DNA from: Methylobacterium sp. NMS14P
Lineage (GTDB): Bacteria > Pseudomonadota > Alphaproteobacteria > Rhizobiales > Beijerinckiaceae
Length of the DNA: 64,000 nt
Direction: 5' to 3'
Assembly (NCBI RefSeq): GCF_028583545.1
Contig: NZ_CP087106.1
Span: forward strand, 3,332,501 to 3,396,500
In this document: positions 34,739 to 43,460 of the stretch, in pieces
Layout of the letters: each line of letters starts with the position of its first letter
How positions within the stretch are numbered: position 1 is the stretch's first letter
Made by a program: the position numbers and the translations under genes
The notes under the pieces: model-generated
Seen by the model: the letters and a program-made list of their open reading frames with translations, nothing else
The model's database searches: none
Told to the model about the DNA's origin: nothing

Positions 34739-36322
34739 TTACGGGACCTTCGACGGCCCCGGGGCGTCGAGCGGCAAGTCGCCGCGCGCTTCGAGTTCGT
34801 CGCGGATCGCGCGCTTCGTCACCTTGCCGTAGCCGGATTTCGGCAGGGCCTCCCAGAAGAACACGCGCCGGGGCAGCTTGTAGCGGGCGACGGCGGTCGA
34901 CAGCCACGCGATCAGCGCCCCCTCCTCCACCGCGATCCCGGGACGTGCGACGCAGACCGCGACACCGACCTCGCCCCAGGCGGGGTCCGGTACGCCGAGG
35001 ATCGCGGCCTCGGTGATCGCCGGATGGGTCAGGAGCTTCTCCTCGATCTCGCGCGGATACACGTTCGAGCCGCCGTAAATGTACATGTCCGAGGCGCGGC
35101 CGGTGATGAACAGGAAGCCCTCTGCGTCGAGGTGGCCGAGATCGCCGGTCCGGAACCAGCCGTCGCGGAACGCCGCCGCGTTGGCCTCCGGGTTGTCGTA
35201 GTAGCCCGCGAAGACGGCCGGGCCGCAGACGCAGATCTCGCCGGTCACGCCCGACGGGCACGCGCGGCCCTCCGTGTCCTGAATCTGGACCTGCATGCCG
35301 GTGCGCTCGATCCCGCAGGTGCCGACCTTCACGTCCGGCCCGTCCTCGGCCGCGTGCAGGCGGGGCGGCAGCACCGTGATGTTGCCGGTCACCTCGCCGA
35401 GCCCGAAATACTGCACCAGCACCGGGCCGAGCACCCGCAGCGCGTGCTGCTGGTCCGCCCGGTACATCGGCGCGCCCGCGTAGATGACGTGGCGCAGGCT
35501 GGAGTGGTCGTGCGCCGAGACGGCCGGATGCTCGGTCAGCAGCTTCACGATGGTCGGCACGGTGAAGAGGTTCGTGACGCGCCACGCCGCGACGAGGGCC
35601 CAGACCTCCTCGGGATCGAGCCGCTCGCCGGCAAGGAGCACCGTCTTGGTGCCGGCCGCGACCTGCGCGAGCTGGTGGATGCCGGCCCCGTGGGACAGCG
35701 GCGCCACGACCAGGGACGCGTCGGCCTCCGTCGTGCCCGGCATCAGGTCGCAGAGGTGGTTGGTGACGACGAAAGCCATCTGACCGTGGGTCAGGACCGC
35801 CGCCTTCGGGCGACCCGTCGTTCCGGAGGTGAAGAAGAACCAGCACGGATCGTCGTGCTCGACATCGGCGACAGGGACGGCCGCGCCCCGATGGTCGGCG
35901 ACGAGCGCGTCGTAGTCGGCACCGAAATCCGCGCCGCCGATCTCGACGACGCGGTCCAGGTCTGGGCAGGCCTCGCGCACGGCGGCGGCGTGGTCCGGAA
36001 ACCCCGCGCCGCAGATCAGCGTGGAGGCGCCGCTGGCGCGCGCGAGGTAGGCGATCTCCGCGGGCGTCTGCCGGAAATTGGCCGGCACCCAGACGGCCCC
36101 GAGCCGGAAGCAGACGAACATCGACTCGAACAGCTGGTTGCTGTTGCGCGCCTGGACCAGCACGCGGTCACCCTTGGTCACGCCGCGGGCGGCGAGCGCC
36201 GCCGCCATGGCGTCGACCCGGGCGTCGATCTCGGCCCAGCTCCAGCGCCGCTCGCCCCAGGCGAGCCCCACCGCGTCCGGAAACCGGCGCGCGGTCCGGC
36301 GCAGGAAGTGCGCGAGATTCAT
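34739..36322 (-). CDS. AMP-dependent acyl-CoA synthetase/ligase
   Basis: A 527-residue class I adenylate-forming enzyme. The P-loop motif is FFFTSGTTGRPKAAVLTH. It also shows GEVTGNITVLPPRLH, GWFRTGDLGHLD and the catalytic lysine in LPKSGYGKVTKRAIRDEL. It activates a carboxylate to acyl-CoA. ATG 36322 gives the usual N-terminus of the family. ATG 36376 would overlap the upstream TRAP gene stop (TGATG) and add 18 residues. Coupling to a TRAP binding protein suggests the imported acid is the substrate. Confidence 0.9.
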   Translation of the reverse strand: MNLAHFLRRTARRFPDAVGLAWGERRWSWAEIDARVDAMAAALAARGVTKGDRVLVQARNSNQLFESMFVCFRLGAVWVPANFRQTPAEIAYLARASGASTLICGAGFPDHAAAVREACPDLDRVVEIGGADFGADYDALVADHRGAAVPVADVEHDDPCWFFFTSGTTGRPKAAVLTHGQMAFVVTNHLCDLMPGTTEADASLVVAPLSHGAGIHQLAQVAAGTKTVLLAGERLDPEEVWALVAAWRVTNLFTVPTIVKLLTEHPAVSAHDHSSLRHVIYAGAPMYRADQQHALRVLGPVLVQYFGLGEVTGNITVLPPRLHAAEDGPDVKVGTCGIERTGMQVQIQDTEGRACPSGVTGEICVCGPAVFAGYYDNPEANAAAFRDGWFRTGDLGHLDAEGFLFITGRASDMYIYGGSNVYPREIEEKLLTHPAITEAAILGVPDPAWGEVGVAVCVARPGIAVEEGALIAWLSTAVARYKLPRRVFFWEALPKSGYGKVTKRAIRDELEARGDLPLDAPGPSKVP

Positions 36323-36375
36323 CACCCGCCGGGAGCACGGCGCGACCCCGCCGAGCGGCGCCCCCGCGGCGCCCA

Positions 36376-37410
36376 TCAGGTGAGCTTCCCGCAGGCCTTC
36401 TCGAGCAGGGACCAGCCCTCGTCGCCGTACCGGCCCTTCCACTCGGCGTAGAAGCCGGCCTTGCGCAGCTTCTCGCGGAAGGGCTCGGGGTCGGGCTTGT
36501 TGAAGACCATGCCGTTCTTCGAGAGCTCCGCCTGCAGGTTGGCGTTGAGCTGCGCGACGTCGGCCCGCTCCTTCATGCCGGCAGCGTTGATGTGGCGGGC
36601 CACCGTCTCGCGCAGATCCGCGGGCAGGCGCTCCCAGGCGCGGCGGTTCGCCAGGAACCAGTACCCGTCCCACATGTGGTTGGTGAGCGAGCAGTACTTC
36701 TGCACCTCGTAGAACTTCGTGGTGGAGATGACCGCGAGCGGGTTCTCCTGGCCCTCGACGATCTTGGTCTGCAGGGCCGAGTAGGTCTCGTTGAGGTTGA
36801 TCGAGGCCGGAGCCGCGTCGAAGGCCTTGAACATCGAGGTCCAGAGCGGCGAGACCGGGACGCGGATCCGGAAACCCTTGAAGTCGTCGGGGGTGGCGAT
36901 CGGCCGGGTCGACGAGGTGGTCTGGCGGTAGCCGTTGTCCCAGATCTTCTCCATGGCGACGAGACCGGCCTTGGCGATCTGCTGGCGGACCCAGGCGCCG
37001 AGCTCGCCGTCCATGGCCGGCCAGACGGCGTCGTAGCTCGGGAAGGCGTAGCCGATGCCGTTGATCGACGCGTTCGGGACCAGGGTCGAGAGGATCAGCG
37101 GCGACATCGTGAAGAACTCGACGCTGCCCGAGCGCAGCTGGCTCAACGTGTCGGTGTCGGAGCCGAGCTGGCTCGTCGGGAAGATCTTGAGGTCGAACCG
37201 GCCGCCGGTCTCCGTGCGCAGCGCCTCCGCCATCTCGCGGGCGCGGATGTTCATCGGGTGCGTGTCGGGCAGGTTGTTGGCGTACTTGTACGTGAAGTCC
37301 GCCTTCTGCGCCCGCGCCACGTGCGGTGCCGCCACGGTACCGGCGATGAGGGCCGTCGAGCCGGTCGCCAGGAATCGGCGGCGGGACAGGGGCGTGCGGT
37401 ACGGGGACAT
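36376..37410 (-). CDS. TRAP transporter substrate-binding protein (DctP family), copy 2
   Basis: A 344-residue paralogue of the protein at 29098. It has a Tat leader (LSRRRFLATGSTALIAG), then YANNLPDTHPMNIRAREMAE, and the substrate-binding arginine in GFRIRVPVSPLWTSMFKAFD. Long identical stretches (EGQENPLAV, WDGYW) link the two copies. No permease lies next to it, so it may share the DctQM at 30252 or another one elsewhere. The ligase gene follows directly. Confidence 0.92.
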   Translation of the reverse strand: MSPYRTPLSRRRFLATGSTALIAGTVAAPHVARAQKADFTYKYANNLPDTHPMNIRAREMAEALRTETGGRFDLKIFPTSQLGSDTDTLSQLRSGSVEFFTMSPLILSTLVPNASINGIGYAFPSYDAVWPAMDGELGAWVRQQIAKAGLVAMEKIWDNGYRQTTSSTRPIATPDDFKGFRIRVPVSPLWTSMFKAFDAAPASINLNETYSALQTKIVEGQENPLAVISTTKFYEVQKYCSLTNHMWDGYWFLANRRAWERLPADLRETVARHINAAGMKERADVAQLNANLQAELSKNGMVFNKPDPEPFREKLRKAGFYAEWKGRYGDEGWSLLEKACGKLT

Positions 37411-37639
37411 GGCGGCCTTTCCGGTGCGGGCGCGGGGCCCGGCGTTTCCTCGGGTCCGCGTTGGTGCGGACTCCTGATTGCGGCCTCGATAGCCGCTGAC
37501 CGGTGCCAGTCAACGCACTTTCGCGGCCGCGTCCCCGGGAATGATTGCATCCGGCCGCCGCTGATACGGGGCGACCGGAGGGGCCCCGGTCGCGCGAGAC
37601 CGTGGCGACGCGGCGACGGCGCGGATGGCGCGGTCCGCG

Positions 37640-38152
37640 TCAGTCCCGGCCGGGCAGATGCACCGTCCAGGGCTCTTCGAAGGTGTGTTCCTCGAGGTTC
37701 ACGCCCGGGCCGCCGCGGTCGACCACGACGAAGTCCTGCGGCTGGCCGTACGGCGTCAGCACCCCGTGCCACGTGTTGCGCGCGTAGCAGATCCCCTGCC
37801 CCGGCGCCGTCACGAACGCCTGCGGCGGCCCGGGACGCCCCTGCGCGTCCGGGCAGACCACCACCAGAAACGGTGCCGCGCTCAGCGGCAGGAACGCCTG
37901 CGCGCCCAGTGGGTGCCGCTCGACCAGGCCGAGCCGCAGCGGCACCGGGTAGGGCTGCGCCTCGACCAGCCCGATCACCACCCGCGACCCCTCGCCCACG
38001 ACCTCGACCGCCGCCAGATCGTGGAAGCGCCGCGCCATCCCGCCGTTCATCGGTCGCGGCGCCACCGCGGCCGCGTCGATCACCGTGCCGAACGGCGCGA
38101 AAGCCTCGGCCGTCAGCGGCCGGGCGACGATCGTGCGGGCGCCCGAGCTCAC
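37640..38152 (-). CDS. allA: Ureidoglycolate lyase (AllA)
   Basis: A 170-residue protein with AllA features: TIVARPLTAEAFAPFGTVID at the start, FLPLSAAPFLVVVCPD, and the conserved YARNTWHGVLTPYG active-site strand, ending in NLEEHTFEEPW. It splits ureidoglycolate into glyoxylate and urea. GTG 38152 overlaps the stop of allE by four bases, so the two are coupled. A longer frame from 38269 is Arg/Pro-rich and is just allE read in another frame. Confidence 0.9.
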   Translation of the reverse strand: MSSGARTIVARPLTAEAFAPFGTVIDAAAVAPRPMNGGMARRFHDLAAVEVVGEGSRVVIGLVEAQPYPVPLRLGLVERHPLGAQAFLPLSAAPFLVVVCPDAQGRPGPPQAFVTAPGQGICYARNTWHGVLTPYGQPQDFVVVDRGGPGVNLEEHTFEEPWTVHLPGRD

Positions 38153-38988
38153 CGGCCGAGCCCGCGCGGCGCCAGCGCCGGGTGGCGGTTGACGTCCTTG
38201 TACAGCAGGTACCGGAACGGGCCCGGCCCGCCCGCGTAGCAGGCCTGCGGGCAGAAGGCGCGCAGCCACATGAAGTCGCCCGCTTCGACCTCGACCCAGT
38301 CGCGGTTAAGTCGGTAGACCGCCTTGCCCTCTAGCACGAACAGCCCGTGCTCCATGACGTGGGTCTCCTCGAACGGGATCGAGGCGCCCGGGCGCAGGCG
38401 GACGATGTTGACGTGCATGTCGTGGCGCAGGTCGTCGGAGTCGACGAAGCGGGTGGTCGCCCAGGCGCCGTCGGTGCCGACCATGCCGGCCGGCTCGACC
38501 GCCGACTCGTGGGTGACGAAAGAGGTCGGCGCGTCGAGGCCGGCGGCGGGCTGGTAGACCTTGCGGATCCAGTGGAAGCGCACGGGCGCGTCGCCGTCGT
38601 TGCGCAGGGCCCAGGCCGCGCCGGGGGCGAGGTAGGCGTAGCTGCCCGGCCGCAGGGGGTGGCGCGCGCCGTCGAGCGTGAGGCTGGCCGTGCCGGCGAC
38701 CACGAACAGGACGCCCTGCGCCCGCGGCTCCGGCTCGGGGGCCTGGCTGCCGCCGCCGGGGGCGACCTCCATGAGGTACTGGGCGAAGGTCTCGGCGAAG
38801 CCCGAGAGCGGCCGGGCCAGGATCCAGGCCTGGGTCCTGTCCCAGCCCGGCAGGAGGCTGGTGACGATGTCGCTCATCACGCCGTGGGGGATCACCGCGT
38901 AGGCCTCGGTGAACACCGCGCGGCCGGTCATCAGCCGCGTCTGGCCGGGTAGGCCGCCGCACGGGGGGTTGTAGGCTCCAGCGCTCAT
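38149..38988 (-). CDS. allE: (S)-ureidoglycine aminohydrolase (AllE)
   Basis: A 279-residue double-cupin enzyme. The C-terminal cupin carries the metal-ligand pattern FEETHVMEHGLFVLEGKAVY and a downstream glutamine in FCPQACYAGG, as in ureidoglycine aminohydrolases. The N-terminal cupin (GVLFVVAGTASLTLDGARHP) lacks the ligands and is structural. It releases ammonia from ureidoglycine to give ureidoglycolate, the substrate of AllA. dctA is 52 bp upstream and allA overlaps downstream. Confidence 0.92.
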   Translation of the reverse strand: MSAGAYNPPCGGLPGQTRLMTGRAVFTEAYAVIPHGVMSDIVTSLLPGWDRTQAWILARPLSGFAETFAQYLMEVAPGGGSQAPEPEPRAQGVLFVVAGTASLTLDGARHPLRPGSYAYLAPGAAWALRNDGDAPVRFHWIRKVYQPAAGLDAPTSFVTHESAVEPAGMVGTDGAWATTRFVDSDDLRHDMHVNIVRLRPGASIPFEETHVMEHGLFVLEGKAVYRLNRDWVEVEAGDFMWLRAFCPQACYAGGPGPFRYLLYKDVNRHPALAPRGLGR

Positions 38989-39040
38989 GGTCGGTCTCCG
39001 AGATTCGACTTCAAGCTGTAAACGTCGGGCAGGGAATCCG

Positions 39041-40351
39041 TCACGCGGTGTGCGGCTCCGCGACCGGCGCCTCGAGGATCTCTGCCGTGTCGGTGGTGTC
39101 CTCGCCGTTCAGGACGCGGTTGGCCTGCGCCCGGTCGATGTCGCCCTCCCAGGCGGCGATGACGACGGTCGCCACGCAATTGCCGATCAGGTTGCCGAGC
39201 GCGCGGGCGATGCCGACGAACCAGTCGACCGACAGGACGAGGACCAGCCCGATCACCGGGATCTCGGGGACCGCCGAGAGCGTCGCGGCGAGGACGACGA
39301 TCGCCGAGCCGGGCACGCCGTGGGCGCCCTTGGAGGTCAGGAGCGCGATGCCGAGGATCAGCATCAGGTGGCCGAAGGACAAGTCGGTGTTGGTCGCCTG
39401 GGCGATAAAGACTGTGGCGAGGGTCAGGTAGAGCGAGAAGGCGTCGAGGTTGAAGGAGTAGCCGGTCGGGATCACGAGGCCGACGGTCGATTCCTTGATG
39501 CCGAGCCGCTCCATCTTGCGCATGACCTGCGGCAGGACGCAGTCCGAGGAGGCGGTGCCGGCCACGACGGTCAGTTCCTCGCGCAGGTAGGCGAGCAGCT
39601 TGAAGATGCTGAAGCCGGCGAGCCGCATGATGCCGCCGAGCACCACGACCACGAAGAGCGCGACACCCGCGTAGAACAGCACCACCAGCATGCTGAGCTG
39701 CTTCAGGGAGCCGACGCCGTACTTGCCCACCGTGAAGGCGACCGCGCCGAGCACGCCGATCGGCGCCAGGCGCACGATGAAGCCGATGATCCGGAACAGG
39801 ACCTCGGTGATGCGCTCCAGGCTGTCGGCCAGGGGCTTGCCGCGCTCGCCGAGGAGCGACAGCCCGGACCCGAACAGGAGTGCGAGGAGGAGGACCTGGA
39901 GGATGTCGCCCTTGGCGAAAGCGTCGACGAAGGTCGTCGGCACCAGCTTCATCAGGAAGTCGACGGTGCCCGTCACCTGCCCGACCCGGTCGGTGTAGCT
40001 GGAGAGCGACTTGGCATCCAGTGTCGCCAGATCGACGTTCATGCCGTGACCGGGCGCGAAGACGTAAGCGAGTACGAGTCCCAGCGCGAGCGCGATGGTC
40101 GTCACCACCTCGAAGTAGATCAGGGATTTGAGGCCGACGCGTCCGACCTTCCGGAGGTCGCCCGCGCCGACGATGCCGTGCACGACGACGCCGAAGACCA
40201 GCGGCGCGACCACCATCTTGATGAGCTTGATGAAGACGTCGCCCAACGGCTTCAGGGTGACGGCAAAATCGGGCCAGAGCCGGCCGAAGAGGACGCCGAT
40301 CATCAGGGCGGCGACAACCTGCCCGAAGAGCGACCCGAACAAGCGCTTCAT
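39041..40351 (-). CDS. DctA-type dicarboxylate:cation symporter, ureide operon
   Basis: A 436-residue symporter of the DAACS family. It begins LFGSLFGQVVAALMIGVLFG and holds the serine-rich loop region LTVVAGTASSDCVLPQVM, PTGYSFNLDAFSLYLTLATV, and the binding motif GNLIGNCVATVVIAAW. The usual NLDGTSIY is NLDAFSLY here. ATG 40351 has GGGAGG seven bases upstream. It is first in the dctA-allE-allA operon and divergent from a LysR gene. It may import a purine-derived ureide or dicarboxylate, but this is inference. Confidence 0.88.
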   Translation of the reverse strand: MKRLFGSLFGQVVAALMIGVLFGRLWPDFAVTLKPLGDVFIKLIKMVVAPLVFGVVVHGIVGAGDLRKVGRVGLKSLIYFEVVTTIALALGLVLAYVFAPGHGMNVDLATLDAKSLSSYTDRVGQVTGTVDFLMKLVPTTFVDAFAKGDILQVLLLALLFGSGLSLLGERGKPLADSLERITEVLFRIIGFIVRLAPIGVLGAVAFTVGKYGVGSLKQLSMLVVLFYAGVALFVVVVLGGIMRLAGFSIFKLLAYLREELTVVAGTASSDCVLPQVMRKMERLGIKESTVGLVIPTGYSFNLDAFSLYLTLATVFIAQATNTDLSFGHLMLILGIALLTSKGAHGVPGSAIVVLAATLSAVPEIPVIGLVLVLSVDWFVGIARALGNLIGNCVATVVIAAWEGDIDRAQANRVLNGEDTTDTAEILEAPVAEPHTA

Positions 40352-40515
40352 CGCAACCTCCCTGGAACGGCTTGCCCAGACCCGGCCGCGAACGCCCCGC
40401 CTCTCGCGGGCGGGTTCGATCGGACACGCTCGCGGCGCGCGGCGGCATTGTGCAGCGCGATGCCTGATCGGCCTTCCGGACGGCAAAATCGTGCCGAACG
40501 ATCTAGACGTCAAAT

Positions 40516-40532
40516 ATCTATTTCATTTAGAT
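40516..40532. promoter_or_regulatory. LysR-type operator between dctA-like and lysR genes
   Basis: ATCTA-TTTCATT-TAGAT is a perfect 5-N7-5 inverted repeat with the T-N11-A core of LysR boxes. It lies 28 bases before the LysR start and 165 bases before the divergent dctA-like gene, the usual spot for autoregulation and divergent activation. Confidence 0.6.
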
Positions 40533-40559
40533 TGAAACTTTCGAAGTCCGAATGACGCG

Positions 40560-41441
40560 ATGGAACTGCGCCACCTCCGCTACTTCGTCGCCGTCGCGAA
40601 GCACCTGAGCTTCACCGCCGCCGCCGAGAGCCTCGGCGTCGCGCAGCCGCCGCTCAGCCAGCAGATCCGCGACCTGGAGGAGGAGATCGGGACGGCGCTC
40701 TTCGAGCGGACGACCCGGCGCGTGGCGCTGACGCGGGCCGGTCACGACTTCCAGATTCAGGCCATCAACCTCCTGGAGCGGGCCGCCGAGGCTGTCGAGC
40801 GGGCCCGGGCCATCGGCGCGGGCACCGCCGGCATCATCAATGTCGGCCTGACGGGCTCGATGCTCGCCGGGCCGCTCGGTCACGCGATCCGCCATTTCGC
40901 GCAGGTCTACCCGGCGGTGGATCTGCGGATCCACGAGATGTCGCCGGACCGCCAGATCGCGATGCTGAAGGCCGGTCAGACCGACGTGAGCTTCCTGCGC
41001 GCGCCGCCGCAGGATGCCGATCTGGTCCGGGTCCGCGCGTGGAGCGAGACCGTGCAGGTTGTCCTGCCGCGGGGGCACCGCCTCGCGCGGCGGAGGCTCC
41101 GCCTCGCCGACCTGCGCGACGAGCGCTTCGTGTTCCTGCGGATGTCCGACTCTCTGTTCGCGAAATACCTCTGGGATTGCTGCGTCCATGCCGGTTTTGT
41201 CCCCACCATCACCCATCAGGCCGTCGAGGCGGCCTCGCTGACGAGCCTCGTCGCGTCCGGCCTGGGCATCGCCATCATCCCGGAATATGTCGCCCGGCTG
41301 GCGCACGCCGACGTGGTCTACAGGCCGCTCGAAGGGCCCCGCATCCGTGCCGACGTCTTCGCGCTGTGGAGCCCTGCGAAAGCGGCTCTGGTCGGCAACT
41401 TCGTCGAGCTTGTCCGCGACAGTCAGAAGACCGCCGACTAG
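40560..41441 (+). CDS. LysR family regulator of the dctA-allE-allA operon
   Basis: A 293-residue LysR protein. The HTH reads LRYFVAVAKHLSFTAAAESL, then VAQPPLSQQIRDLEEEIG. The effector domain begins INVGLTGSMLAGPLGHAIRH, similar to benzoate/chloromuconate-type regulators. It is divergent from the dctA-like gene with a LysR box in between, so it probably regulates that operon and itself. The inducer is unknown; a ureide or glyoxylate-related acid is possible. Confidence 0.9.
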   Translation: MELRHLRYFVAVAKHLSFTAAAESLGVAQPPLSQQIRDLEEEIGTALFERTTRRVALTRAGHDFQIQAINLLERAAEAVERARAIGAGTAGIINVGLTGSMLAGPLGHAIRHFAQVYPAVDLRIHEMSPDRQIAMLKAGQTDVSFLRAPPQDADLVRVRAWSETVQVVLPRGHRLARRRLRLADLRDERFVFLRMSDSLFAKYLWDCCVHAGFVPTITHQAVEAASLTSLVASGLGIAIIPEYVARLAHADVVYRPLEGPRIRADVFALWSPAKAALVGNFVELVRDSQKTAD

Positions 41442-41542
41442 GCGGATCGCCCGAACCTCCGACACGTGTCGAGGGCCGTGAGGGGACACGGGCGCCTCTG
41501 AGCGCCTGCCGCGGGCCAGCAGCCCAGGGTTTTTCCGCTTAT

Positions 41543-41557
41543 GGATATCTTATATCC
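41543..41557. repeat. Perfect inverted repeat upstream of the fusion gene
   Basis: GGATAT-CTT-ATATCC, six-base arms with a three-base spacer, in an AT-rich stretch 82 bp before the transporter-thioesterase gene. It is the best operator candidate for this gene. Confidence 0.5.
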
Positions 41558-41638
41558 GCCTTCTTTTTAAGCCGCCATATTCCCGAAACGAATCTGATAC
41601 GCTATTGCTGCTCTCGGTCCGGAGCGCTTGCAGCCACA

Positions 41639-43453
41639 ATGCCTTCCCAGTTCATCCGCTCCGCGGCCTGGGCGCCTACGATTGCTTTGTCGTGGTTCTG
41701 GGGGCTCGGGTTCTTCTACGCGATCCATGTGACGCTCACCTACGGCTGGCTCGGGTTTCTTGCCTTCGCGTTGCCGAACGCGACGGGTCTCGGCCTGTTC
41801 GGCTGGGTGCTCGGCGCGCCCCGCCGGAACCTCGACTCGGTCGTGGCAGCCGTGCAGGGCCCGTACGCCCTTCTGTTCATGGGGGCACAGTTCTTCGCCG
41901 TCGCGATCACGATCTTCGGATTCGCGGCCTACGCGTGGCTCCCGCTGTTCGGCCACGAGGCCGCCGTCGGCGTGGTCGCCCTGGTCCTGGTCGCCTGCTC
42001 GATCGGCCACGCGGTGGCGCTGCGCGGGATCCGGATCATCCACGGCGGGGCGCTGGTGTTGGGACTCGCGGCGGGCGCGATCCTGCTGGGCGGGCTGCCC
42101 ACGCACCGGGACGGCTGGGAGGTGCCGCTCCAGGCCTTCGACGAGCGCTTCTACGGGCTCGTCATCCCGTCGCTCGTCGGCTTCCTGCTCGGTCCCTGGA
42201 TGGACATCCAGCATTGGCAGCGTGCCGTGGAGATCCGGCGCTCGGGCGGATCGGTGCGCGCGGCCTACGTCACCGGCGCGCTCCTGTTCCTCGGGCTCCT
42301 GACGATCAACGCGCTGCTCGCCGCGCGGGCGGGACTCGGCACGCTGGTCGTCTCATCGGACGGTCTGCCGGGAGCCTACGCGGCCGTGGCGCAGACGATC
42401 GGTCGCGATCCCGCGACCACCGTCACGGCGGCCTTCGTCATCTGGACGGCAATCGCTGCGGCGACCACGATCGACAGCTTCTACAGCGCCACGCGCTGGC
42501 TCGGGACCTCGATCACGGCGCGCAGCAACTCGCCGCTCCTCGCCTTCGTGCCGGCGGGACTCGTCGCGTCGCCGGTCTGGATCCTCGGTGCCGCGCTCGC
42601 CACCGCGGCGGCGGCGATCTGGGCGAACCTCTCGCTGCTCTACCTGATGATGCCCTTCGCCACGCTCCTCGTAGGGGCGGCAGCGTGTCTCGTGTGCGAG
42701 ACGCTCGGTGCGACGCGCCGGTACGACTCGGTCCTCGCGTCCATGATCGGCGCGACGGCGTGCCTGATCTTCGTCACGGGCTACCTCGCACCGAGCTGGG
42801 CGCTGCTGGCCATCGCGCCGCTCATCGGCCTGATCGGCGCCCTTCCGATGATCGCGGAGGTGCTGGGCTTCCGCGCGCCGCCGCCGGTGGGAGAGCTCAT
42901 CCCGGCGGCGGAGCGGGCGCCGCGGGCTGCGCCGGTGCCGGTCGCGGTGGACCAGACGGATGCCGTGGCGTCACACGGGTTCGACGGGCACTGGTTCGTC
43001 CTGCGCCTGATCCCGACCTACGACGACACCAACTCGGTCGGGAACGTCTACTTCGCCAACTACGTGCGCTGGGTCGGCAAGGCGCGCGAGCTGTTCTTCA
43101 ACATCTGCATGCCGAATTTCGACCTGAAATCGACGGACTTCTACATCCTGACGAAGTCCTTCCATCACGACTTCCGCCGGGAGGCGATGGAGTTCGAGCC
43201 GGTCACGGTCCGCATCTCGATCGCGAGCCACAACCGGAAATTCGTGACCCTGGCACACGAGATCCACAGCGAGGTCAACGGGCTGCTCGGTCGGGGCGAA
43301 CAGTCGCTGATGTTCGTGGACACCGTCCACTATCGGCCTCTCGATATTCCGCGGACCATCATCGAGGGCTTCCTGCCCTATTGGCCGAAGACGTCCCCGC
43401 ACGCCGTCGCGGGTGGGGACAGCCCGAGCGGGGTCGCGCCCCTCGGCGTCTGA
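41639..43453 (+). CDS. Transporter-like membrane domain fused to a hotdog thioesterase
   Basis: A 604-residue protein. Residues to about 420 form roughly 12 hydrophobic helices with the look of a sodium-coupled symporter (TIALSWFWGLGFFYAIHVTL, then GLVIPSLVGFLLGPWMDIQH). Residues 440-590 are a hotdog domain: YDDTNSVGNVYFANYVRWVG, SFHHDFRREAMEFEPVTVRI, and the last strand FVDTVHYRPL. The catalytic Asp of 4-hydroxybenzoyl-CoA thioesterase (DxD) is Asn here (DTN). DTN with SVGNVYFANY is what I recall for enediyne-type CalE7 thioesterases. ATG 41639 was chosen; the frame is open from 41039. The fusion appears intact and single-gene. Confidence 0.85.
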   Translation: MPSQFIRSAAWAPTIALSWFWGLGFFYAIHVTLTYGWLGFLAFALPNATGLGLFGWVLGAPRRNLDSVVAAVQGPYALLFMGAQFFAVAITIFGFAAYAWLPLFGHEAAVGVVALVLVACSIGHAVALRGIRIIHGGALVLGLAAGAILLGGLPTHRDGWEVPLQAFDERFYGLVIPSLVGFLLGPWMDIQHWQRAVEIRRSGGSVRAAYVTGALLFLGLLTINALLAARAGLGTLVVSSDGLPGAYAAVAQTIGRDPATTVTAAFVIWTAIAAATTIDSFYSATRWLGTSITARSNSPLLAFVPAGLVASPVWILGAALATAAAAIWANLSLLYLMMPFATLLVGAAACLVCETLGATRRYDSVLASMIGATACLIFVTGYLAPSWALLAIAPLIGLIGALPMIAEVLGFRAPPPVGELIPAAERAPRAAPVPVAVDQTDAVASHGFDGHWFVLRLIPTYDDTNSVGNVYFANYVRWVGKARELFFNICMPNFDLKSTDFYILTKSFHHDFRREAMEFEPVTVRISIASHNRKFVTLAHEIHSEVNGLLGRGEQSLMFVDTVHYRPLDIPRTIIEGFLPYWPKTSPHAVAGGDSPSGVAPLGV

Positions 43454-43460
43454 CGGCGTC

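Noticed and set aside
38152..38269. Upstream extension of allA
   Set aside because: The extra residues are allE read in another frame; the overlapping GTG start gives the normal AllA length.
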